Notes under the pieces: model-generated
What the model was told of the DNA's origin: nothing
Databases searched by the model: none
The model's input: only the letters and a program-made list of their open reading frames with translations
Shown here: positions 1 through 5,853 of the stretch, in pieces
Layout of the letters: the number at the start of each line of letters is the position of its first letter
Numbering within the stretch: position 1 is the first letter of the stretch
Source: an uncultured Collinsella sp.
Lineage (GTDB): Bacteria > Actinomycetota > Coriobacteriia > Coriobacteriales > Coriobacteriaceae
Direction: 5' to 3'
Assembly: GCA_900543505.1 (NCBI GenBank)
Contig: UQSB01000048.1
Location: forward strand, 1 to 16,311
Length of the DNA stretch: 16,311 nucleotides
Program-made: the position numbers and the translations under genes

Positions 1-1763
1 ACAAACGACTTGGCCTGGTCGGTACGCGGGCTGTCGATAAGCTTCTTGGTCTTCTTATCGATGTTCGCGTCAAACTTGACGTCCTGGTTGTTGGTGCACA
101 GCGTGAGCAGGTTATAGCGCATCGCGTCGGCGCCGTACATACCGATGAGGTCCATGGGGTCAACGCCGTTACCCTTGGACTTGGACATGCGGCTGCCGTC
201 CTTGGCAAGGATCGTCGGGTAGATGACGACGTCCTTAAACGGTACCTCGTCCAAGAAGTACAACGAGCTCATGACCATGCGGGCGACCCACAACGCGATG
301 ATGTCGCGCGCGGTGACGAGCGCCGTCGTGGGGTGATGGCCCTCAAGCAGCTCCGGCTTTTGCGGCCAGCCCTGCGTGGCAAAGGTCCACAGCTGCGAGC
401 TGAACCAGGTGTCCAGCACGTTCTCGTCCTGATGCACGTGATGGCCGCCGCACTTGGGGCACACGTCAGTGTCCTCGGTGAGGGCGTCCTCCCAGCCGCA
501 GTCCTCGCAGTAGAACACGGGGATGCGGTGGCCCCACCACAGCTGGCGGCTGATGCACCAGTCCTTGAGGTTCTCCATCCAGGTGGTGTAGGTCTGCGTC
601 CAGCGCGCGGGGTGGAAGGTGACCTTGCCGGAGTTAACGGCGTCGAGTGCCGGCCCCTTGAGCTTGTCGACGGCCACAAACCACTGCTCGGACAGCCACG
701 GCTCCAGCGCGGAGTCGCAACGGTAGCAGTGCATGACGGAGTGGTCGAGCTCTTCGACGTGGTCGAGCAGGTCGTGCTCCTCGAACCACTTGATGACCGC
801 CTCGCGGCACTCGTCGCGGTTCATGCCGGTGAACTCGCCATAGCCCTCGACGACCACCGCGTGCTCGTCGAAGATGTTGATCTGCGGCAGGTCGTGGGCC
901 TGACCCATGGCGTAGTCGTTGGGGTCGTGGGCCGGGGTAACCTTGACAAAGCCGGAACCGAAGTTGACGTCGACATGCCAATCCTCAAAGATGGGGATCT
1001 CGCGGTCGACGATGGGGAGCTTGACGGTCTTACCCACAAAGGCGGCCTTCTCGGGGTCCTTCGGGGAGACGGCAACGCCCGTGTCGCCGAGCATGGTCTC
1101 GGGGCGCGTGGTGGCGACGACGATGTAGTCCTGGCCGTTGACCGGCTCGGTCAGCGGGTAGCGCAGGTGCCACAGGTGGCCCTTCTCGTCCTTATACTCG
1201 GCCTCGTCGTCCGAGATGGCGGTGGTGCAGTTGGGGCACCAGTTGACGATACGCTTGCCACGGTAGATCAGGCCGTCGTGGTACCAGTCGCAGAAGACCT
1301 TACGCACGGCCTGGGCGTAATCCTCGTCCATGGTGAAGCGCTCGTTGTCGAAGTCGACGGAGCAGCCCATGCGCTTGATTTGCTCGACGATGATGCCGCC
1401 GTACTCGTGGGTCCAGTCCCAGCAAGCGTCGACAAACTTGTCGCGACCAATCTCCAGGCGGCTGATGCCCTCACTCTTGAGCTTCTTGTCGACCTTAGTC
1501 TGCGTGGCGATACCGGCGTGATCGGTACCGAGCACCCAGCGCGTGGACTTGCCGCGCATGCGGGCCATACGGACGATGGCGTCCTGGATGGAGTCGTCGG
1601 TAGCGTGGCCCATGTGGAGCTTGCCGGTCACGTTGGGAGGCGGAATGGTGACGGTGCAGTCGCCCACGCCCTCACGGCGCTTGTAGTAGCCGCCGTCGAG
1701 CCACTTCTGCAGGATCGCCGGCTCGTTGGTCGACGGATCGTAATTCTTGGGCATCTCTTCCAT
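1..1763 (-). CDS. valS: Valyl-tRNA synthetase, N-terminal part (runs off the left edge)
   Basis: Class I aminoacyl-tRNA synthetase that charges tRNA-Val with valine in the cytoplasm and edits mischarged threonine. The window holds 587 codons of a protein usually near 880, so the C-terminal anticodon-binding and coiled-coil regions are missing. Visible motifs are PPPNVTGKLHMGH (HIGH-type signature, HMGH at residues 50-53), the zinc-type cysteine pairs in NWCPNC, CEDCGW and CPKCGG, the editing-domain stretch VATTRPETMLGD, and SRMSKSKGN (KMSKS loop, 525-529). The start ATG is preceded by a GGGAGAG Shine-Dalgarno. It lies just downstream of a very large hairpin in its leader and has a plausible promoter of its own, so it is probably transcribed separately from clpX, whose terminator lies upstream. 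The identity is firm. Confidence 0.97.
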   Translation of the reverse strand, partial: MEEMPKNYDPSTNEPAILQKWLDGGYYKRREGVGDCTVTIPPPNVTGKLHMGHATDDSIQDAIVRMARMRGKSTRWVLGTDHAGIATQTKVDKKLKSEGISRLEIGRDKFVDACWDWTHEYGGIIVEQIKRMGCSVDFDNERFTMDEDYAQAVRKVFCDWYHDGLIYRGKRIVNWCPNCTTAISDDEAEYKDEKGHLWHLRYPLTEPVNGQDYIVVATTRPETMLGDTGVAVSPKDPEKAAFVGKTVKLPIVDREIPIFEDWHVDVNFGSGFVKVTPAHDPNDYAMGQAHDLPQINIFDEHAVVVEGYGEFTGMNRDECREAVIKWFEEHDLLDHVEELDHSVMHCYRCDSALEPWLSEQWFVAVDKLKGPALDAVNSGKVTFHPARWTQTYTTWMENLKDWCISRQLWWGHRIPVFYCEDCGWEDALTEDTDVCPKCGGHHVHQDENVLDTWFSSQLWTFATQGWPQKPELLEGHHPTTALVTARDIIALWVARMVMSSLYFLDEVPFKDVVIYPTILAKDGSRMSKSKGNGVDPMDLIGMYGADAMRYNLLTLCTNNQDVKFDANIDKKTKKLIDSPRTDQAKSF

Positions 1764-1783
1764 ATATCTCTCCCTGTCCCGCC

Positions 1784-1896
1784 GGCGTGTCCGCCTGCTT
1801 GGTTTTCGCTCGGTCAGGTCCTGGCTCGCACGAAGAGCACATTAAGTGCTCTTCGGCTCGTGCGGAATCTACGAAAACCAAGCAGGCGGACACGCC
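1784..1896 (-). repeat. Large inverted repeat in the valS leader
   Basis: Two perfect 25-nt inverted arms lie at 1784-1808 and 1872-1896. Between them sits a second perfect hairpin, GAAGAGCAC at 1832-1840 and GTGCTCTTC at 1846-1854 around a 5-nt loop, flanked by a further CGCACG/CGTGCG pair. The right-hand edge is about 15 nt downstream of the predicted valS transcription start and the left-hand edge about 20 nt before the ATG, so nearly the whole leader can fold. There is no T-run after the stem and no T-box consensus. It could be a regulatory RNA structure or a miniature inverted-repeat insertion; the sequence alone does not decide. Confidence 0.85.
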
Positions 1897-1917
1897 TTAG
1901 GTATCGATTACTTCAGT

Positions 1918-1946
1918 CTGATATGACTTCGCTGAGGCTTAAACAA
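1918..1946 (-). promoter_or_regulatory. Putative valS promoter
   Basis: On the minus strand a TTGTTT -35 element (1941-1946) is separated by exactly 17 nt from a TATCAG -10 element (1918-1923). The start of transcription would fall near 1911, giving a leader of about 148 nt that contains the large hairpin. It lies downstream of the clpX terminator. This is consensus matching only. Confidence 0.45.
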
Positions 1947-1990
1947 ACACACAGAATAACACAGGTAGTTGGGGTTATTGCGTATATATA

Positions 1991-2026
1991 AAATAGCCTC
2001 CGACCGCAGGTGGTCGGAGGCTATTT
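1991..2026 (-). terminator. Hairpin terminator after clpX
   Basis: A perfect 15-bp stem (1991-2005 with 2012-2026) has a 6-nt loop and lies 22 nt past the clpX stop. The stem base is A/T-rich and ends in TATTTTATA on the minus strand, giving a short uridine-rich tail. It separates clpX from valS. Confidence 0.8.
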
Positions 2027-2047
2027 ACAAGTACGTTTTAGGCAGGA

Positions 2048-3454
2048 CTAGCCGTAGATGCGTTGGGGCTGTTCTTCGCCCTTTACGGAGGCTTCGGTTA
2101 CGACGACCTTGGCGACGCCCTCCTCGCTGGGAAGGTCGAACATCGTCTGCTGAAGCACGTCTTCGCAGATGGCGCGCAGGCCGCGGGCGCCGGTCTTGCG
2201 GGCGAGTGCCATGCGGGCGATCTCGTGCAGCGCCGCGTCCTCAAACTCAAGCTCAACGTCCTCGAGCTGGAACATCTTGCGGTACTGACGCACCACGGCG
2301 TTCTTGGGCTCGGTCAGAATCGACACCAGGTCGTCCTCGTCGAGCGCCTGCGTCTGGGTGACAACGGGCGTACGGCCCACGAACTCGGGGATCATGCCAA
2401 AGGCGTTGAGGTCCTGCGGGAGCACCTGACGCAGCAGGTCGTTCTCGTCGACCGAGGTGGGGCCGGCGATCTCGGAGTTAAAGCCCACGCCCTTGTTGCC
2501 CACGCGGTCGGCGATGATCTTGTCCAGACCCACAAAGGCACCGCCGCAGATAAACAGGATGTTAGTCGTGTCGATCTGCAGCAGCTCCTGCTGGGGATGC
2601 TTGCGGCCACCGGTAGGCGGAACGCTGGCCACCGTGCCCTCAAGAATCTTAAGCAGCGCCTGCTGCACACCCTCGCCCGAGACATCGCGGGTAATGGAGA
2701 GGTTCTCGGCCTTGCGGGCAATCTTGTCAATCTCGTCCACGTAGATAATGCCCACCTGAGCGCGCTCAATGTCGCCATCAGCGGCGTTGATGAGCTTGAG
2801 CAGGATGTTCTCCACATCCTCGCCCACGTAACCGGCCTCGGTAAGCGCGGTGGCGTCGGCGATGGCAAACGGCACCTCGAGAATGCGGGCGAGCGTCTGG
2901 GCGAGCAGGGTCTTACCGGTACCGGTGGGACCGAGCAGCAAAATATTGGACTTGGCGAGCTCCACCTCGTCCATATCGGTGTCGAACTGCGAGCCCATGC
3001 TGTCGTCAAAAGCGGACACCGCGGCGCCGCCCTCGATCACGCGGCGATAGTGGTTGTACACGGCCACCGACATGGCGCGCTTGGCGTCCTCCTGCCCCAT
3101 GACATAGGCCGAAAGCTCGTCATAGATCTCGTGCGGCGTCGGCACGTGCGTGATGACCTGGCGGTCGTCCTCGAGCTCAAAGCCCTCGGCCTCGGGGTCC
3201 ACGGCGGGCTGGGATGCAGCCTGGCCGTGGTCGTTGAGGAAGCCCGGCAGCTTGCCGTTGCGGGCAGCGTCCATAAAGTCCGAAGCCAGCGACTCCTCAA
3301 GGATCTCGGAACAGGCGGCGACGCACTCGTCACAGATAAAGATGTTGGTCGGGCCCTTTACGAGGCGACGGACCTGGCCCTGCTCTTTTCCGCAAAAGGA
3401 GCAGCGGATGGGGTTGCCGTTCTCGTCAAAGTTGTCCTGCATGTTACCTGCCAT
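2048..3454 (-). CDS. clpX: ATP-dependent Clp protease ATP-binding subunit ClpX
   Basis: AAA+ unfoldase that recognises tagged proteins, unfolds them and threads them into ClpP. The 468-residue protein has the full domain order: a zinc-binding domain with Cys18, Cys21, Cys41 and Cys44; Walker A GPTGTGKT (175-182); pore loop GYVG (208-211); Walker B IIYVDEIDK (236-244); RKH loop (284-286); the VGF version of the ClpP-docking IGF loop (323-325); and sensor 2 GARGLR (422-427). The ATG at 3454 was chosen because AAGGA lies 8 nt upstream. An ATG at 3463 and an upstream start at 3502 are also open but would overlap clpP. The gene begins one base after the clpP stop, which implies translational coupling and one transcript. 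A strong hairpin follows it. Confidence 0.97.
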   Translation of the reverse strand: MAGNMQDNFDENGNPIRCSFCGKEQGQVRRLVKGPTNIFICDECVAACSEILEESLASDFMDAARNGKLPGFLNDHGQAASQPAVDPEAEGFELEDDRQVITHVPTPHEIYDELSAYVMGQEDAKRAMSVAVYNHYRRVIEGGAAVSAFDDSMGSQFDTDMDEVELAKSNILLLGPTGTGKTLLAQTLARILEVPFAIADATALTEAGYVGEDVENILLKLINAADGDIERAQVGIIYVDEIDKIARKAENLSITRDVSGEGVQQALLKILEGTVASVPPTGGRKHPQQELLQIDTTNILFICGGAFVGLDKIIADRVGNKGVGFNSEIAGPTSVDENDLLRQVLPQDLNAFGMIPEFVGRTPVVTQTQALDEDDLVSILTEPKNAVVRQYRKMFQLEDVELEFEDAALHEIARMALARKTGARGLRAICEDVLQQTMFDLPSEEGVAKVVVTEASVKGEEQPQRIYG

Positions 3455-3455
3455 C

Positions 3456-4076
3456 CTAGGCATCCTTCGCGGCGAGATCTCGCGAGGTGACGATACGGTC
3501 AATCAGGCCGTAGTCGAGGGCCTCGGCGGCGGTCAGGTAGTTGTCGCGCTCGGTATCGGCCTGGACCTTCTCGATGGGCTGGCCCGAGGCATCGGACAAG
3601 ATCTGGTTGAGCTCGCGGCGGGTCTTCTTGATCTCCTCGGCCACAATCTCAATCTCGGTCTGCTGACCCTGGGCACCGCCGCTGGGCTGGTGAATCATGA
3701 CTTTGGAGTGCGGCAGGCAGAAGCGCTTGCCCTTAGCGCCGGCCGAAAGCAGCACGGCGGCCATGGACGCGGCCATACCGACGCAGATGGTGGAGACCTG
3801 CGGCTTGATGAAGTTCATGGTGTCAAGAATCGCCAGGCCGGAGTAAACCTCGCCACCGGGCGAATTGATGTAGAGCGAGATATCCTTCTCGGCATCCTGG
3901 CTCTCAAGATGCAGCAGCTGGGCAACGACCAGGTTGGCGCTGACGGAGTTGATCTCCTCGCCCAAGAAGATGATGCGGTCGTTGAGCAGGCGCGAATAGA
4001 TATCGTAGCTGCGCTCGCCGCGCGGCGTCTGCTCGATAACGTATGGCACGAGGGCGGAATCGAACTTAGCGATCAT
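3456..4076 (-). CDS. clpP: ATP-dependent Clp protease proteolytic subunit ClpP
   Basis: Serine peptidase that forms the 14-subunit barrel fed by ClpX. From the chosen start it is 206 residues, the usual length. The catalytic triad is visible as Ser104 in GMAASMAA, His129 in MIHQP, and Asp178 in TERDNY, with spacings matching E. coli ClpP. The N-terminal stretch EQTPRGERSYDIYSRLL is typical. The start at 4076 was preferred because GGAG lies 6 nt upstream; in-frame ATGs at 4082 and 4088 and a TTG at 4106 are alternatives that would add a few residues. It is followed after one base by clpX. It is separated from tig by 163 nt that carry an inverted repeat, so it may also have its own promoter. 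Only one clpP copy is in the window; many actinobacteria have two. Confidence 0.96.
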   Translation of the reverse strand: MIAKFDSALVPYVIEQTPRGERSYDIYSRLLNDRIIFLGEEINSVSANLVVAQLLHLESQDAEKDISLYINSPGGEVYSGLAILDTMNFIKPQVSTICVGMAASMAAVLLSAGAKGKRFCLPHSKVMIHQPSGGAQGQQTEIEIVAEEIKKTRRELNQILSDASGQPIEKVQADTERDNYLTAAEALDYGLIDRIVTSRDLAAKDA

Positions 4077-4122
4077 ACGCATCTCCATTTCTCTCTTGCG
4101 GACCAAATTGGTTCTAGATAAA

Positions 4123-4163
4123 CGTACGGTGCCCGCATGCTATGCATTGGCTGGCACCGTACG
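4123..4163 (-). repeat. Inverted repeat between tig and clpP
   Basis: Perfect 11-bp arms, CGTACGGTGCC (4123-4133) and GGCACCGTACG (4153-4163), enclose 19 nt. It lies between the tig stop and the clpP start, and on the minus strand it is followed by TTTATC. It could be a weak terminator or attenuator for tig, or a structure or operator in the clpP leader. No good clpP promoter was found around it. Confidence 0.6.
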
Positions 4164-4239
4164 AAGCAACCGGATAACCGGCTATTAACTTTACCCAATC
4201 ACGGGCACATACATGCGCTCGCGGGCAAGGTGGCGAGAA

Positions 4240-5538
4240 TTACTCGGCGTCCTTGGCGGTCTCGTCGACCTCGGTCACCTTGGCGTTCTCGACCAGGTGG
4301 TCGACGGCCTTGGAGCGACGGATGGACTCGCGGACGGCAGGCATGCGGCCATCGGCGATGAACTCGGCCTTGGAAGCCTCGACGTCCTTGACGCCGGCCT
4401 TCTCGAACTCGGCGTTGATGTCGTCCTCGGTGACCTCAATCTTGAGCTCACGCGCGAGGGCGTCCAGAGCCAGGGACTCACGGGCAACGTCGTTGGCCTG
4501 CTTATGCAGGTCGCCGATGAACTGCTCCATGGTCAGACCGGAAGCGGGCAGCCAGGTGTCGAGCGTCATGCCGCGGGCAGCGAGGTTGGACAGGAAGTTC
4601 TGGCCAAGCTCCTCAAAGACGGACTGCTCGTAGTCGGCGTCCATCTCGTCGAGCTGCAGACGCTCGGCGAGAGCGGAGACGCAACGGTTCTCCTTCTCGG
4701 CCGGCAGGCGGGAAGCCTTGTCCTGCTCAATCTCAATCTTGATGGCGTCGCGCATGGCGTCGATGCTGTCGAAGCCAAAGTCGGACTTGACGAGCTCGTC
4801 GGTGAGCTCGGGGGTGTTGCGGACCTTGATGCCCTTGACGGTGACCTCGACGGTGTGGGTCTCGGCCTCCTCGCCCTCCTCGGCCTCGTCGGTCCAGGTG
4901 ACGGACTTGACGTCGTCAACGTTGGCGCCGATCAGAGCCTCGTTGAACTCGGCGGGGTTGCTGTCGCTACCGGCGATGAGCATACGGCCCTCGGCGGCAA
5001 AGTTGTCGGCGTTCTCGACGGCCTTGAGGTCGACGGTAACGTAGTCCTCGGACTCGACAGCGCGGCCCTCGACATCCTCGAAGGTGGCACGGTAGTTGAG
5101 GAGCATCTCGACCTGGTTGTTGATCTCGGACTCGGTGACCTCCGCAGGGGGCATCTCGATCTCGACAGCGTCGAAGGAGGAGAGCTCAGCGGCGGGACGC
5201 AGGGAGAACTCGACGGTGTAGGTGTAGTCCTCGTGATCCTTAGCGAGGTCGAGGTCCTTGTAGTCACCGTTCTTGGTGGGGACGATGTCCAGCTCGTTGA
5301 GGACGGCGGGCTCGTTGGCGGCGATCAGGTCGTTGGTGGCCTGAGCGAGGGTAGCCTCGGCGCCAAGAGCAGAGTCGATAACCGGACGGGGAGCCTTACC
5401 GGCGCGGAAGCCCGGGAAGCGGTACTTCTTGGCGGTGTCCTTGTAAGCCTTCTTGATCGCGGCGTCGACGTCGGCGGCCGGGATGGTGACCGTAGCGGTG
5501 AGCTTGGCGTCCTTGACGTCAGAAGCGGTGATGTTCAA
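4240..5538 (-). CDS. tig: Trigger factor (ribosome-associated chaperone and peptidyl-prolyl isomerase)
   Basis: Chaperone that binds the ribosome exit tunnel and shields nascent chains. The N-terminal ribosome-binding signature FPGFRAGKAP falls at residues 41-50, the same numbering as the GFRK loop of E. coli trigger factor when translation starts at the TTG at 5538. A perfect AGGAGG lies 6 nt before that TTG; a GTG at 5541 is 3 nt from it and an ATG at 5553 has no good Shine-Dalgarno. The FKBP-like isomerase domain occupies roughly 150-245 (ESEDYVTVDLKAV to VTVKGIKV), followed by the helical C-terminal chaperone domain ending in an acidic tail. At 432 residues it is normal length. It is the first gene of the tig-clpP-clpX group. 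Confidence 0.95.
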   Translation of the reverse strand: MNITASDVKDAKLTATVTIPAADVDAAIKKAYKDTAKKYRFPGFRAGKAPRPVIDSALGAEATLAQATNDLIAANEPAVLNELDIVPTKNGDYKDLDLAKDHEDYTYTVEFSLRPAAELSSFDAVEIEMPPAEVTESEINNQVEMLLNYRATFEDVEGRAVESEDYVTVDLKAVENADNFAAEGRMLIAGSDSNPAEFNEALIGANVDDVKSVTWTDEAEEGEEAETHTVEVTVKGIKVRNTPELTDELVKSDFGFDSIDAMRDAIKIEIEQDKASRLPAEKENRCVSALAERLQLDEMDADYEQSVFEELGQNFLSNLAARGMTLDTWLPASGLTMEQFIGDLHKQANDVARESLALDALARELKIEVTEDDINAEFEKAGVKDVEASKAEFIADGRMPAVRESIRRSKAVDHLVENAKVTEVDETAKDAE

Positions 5539-5562
5539 CACGTTCCTCCTCATACTGCCCAG

Positions 5563-5592
5563 CTTATCTGAGGTGCTGGTACCTTTATGCAA
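5563..5592 (-). promoter_or_regulatory. Possible tig promoter
   Basis: TTGCAT (5587-5592) and GATAAG (5563-5568) are separated by 18 nt on the minus strand, in the gap between tRNA-Leu and tig. This would place the start of transcription about 18 nt before the TTG start. Both boxes are imperfect, so this is weak. Confidence 0.3.
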
Positions 5593-5629
5593 CAAAGAGT
5601 CGCGACGGCCAGGGCCGACGCAGATGCGT

Positions 5630-5713
5630 TGGTGCGGGCGAAAGGACTCGAACCTTCACGGGAATCCCACCAGAACCTAAATCTGGCGCGTCTACCAATT
5701 CCGCCACGCCCGC
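5630..5713 (-). tRNA. tRNA-Leu (anticodon UAG)
   Basis: An 84-nt class II tRNA with CCA encoded. The 7-bp acceptor stem pairs GCGGGCG with CGCCCGC, followed by discriminator A. The anticodon stem is CCAGA/TCTGG with loop TTTAGGT, giving UAG, which reads CUN leucine codons. A variable arm TGGGATTCCCG and T-loop TTCGAGT are present. It lies between the molybdenum hydroxylase operon and tig. Confidence 0.96.
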
Positions 5714-5732
5714 ATGAGCGCACAGATTAGGA

Positions 5733-5741
5733 ATGATAGCA
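5733..5741 (-). promoter_or_regulatory. Possible extended -10 promoter for tRNA-Leu
   Basis: TGCTATCAT on the minus strand is an extended -10 element (TGn plus TATCAT) ending 20 nt before the tRNA 5' end. There is no convincing -35 element at 16-18 nt spacing. Confidence 0.35.
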
Positions 5742-5799
5742 GATACGAGCGACAAGCGCACGCACACGTTTTACAGGCTCACGACCTCACCACGAGTGC

Positions 5800-5829
5800 A
5801 AAAGGCGGGTCGAGTTGCCCCGCCCCGCC
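5800..5829 (-). terminator. Intrinsic terminator after the molybdenum hydroxylase operon
   Basis: GGCGGG and CCCGCC (5824-5829 with 5804-5809) form a GC-rich 6-bp stem with a 14-nt loop, followed by TTTT on the minus strand. It begins 24 nt after the stop codon of the catalytic subunit. The short stem and tract make it moderate. Confidence 0.55.
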
Positions 5830-5853
5830 AATTACGACTTGTTCGCCGACCCG

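Noticed and set aside
1764..1990. T-box riboswitch upstream of valS
   Set aside because: The leader is highly structured, but the conserved T-box sequence (AGGGTGGNACCGCG type) and a terminator/antiterminator pair are absent.
333..1991. 552-codon open frame on the plus strand opposite valS
   Set aside because: It is the complementary-strand shadow of valS, a common effect of high GC codon use; the minus-strand product has all synthetase motifs.
4201..4239. ClgR-type operator before clpP
   Set aside because: CTCGC and GCGAG are present as an inverted pair but 10 nt apart, not the spacing expected for the ClgR box.
2063..5571. Long plus-strand frames opposite clpX, clpP and trigger factor
   Set aside because: Shadows of well-identified genes, with compositions unlike real proteins and no ribosome binding sites that stand out.
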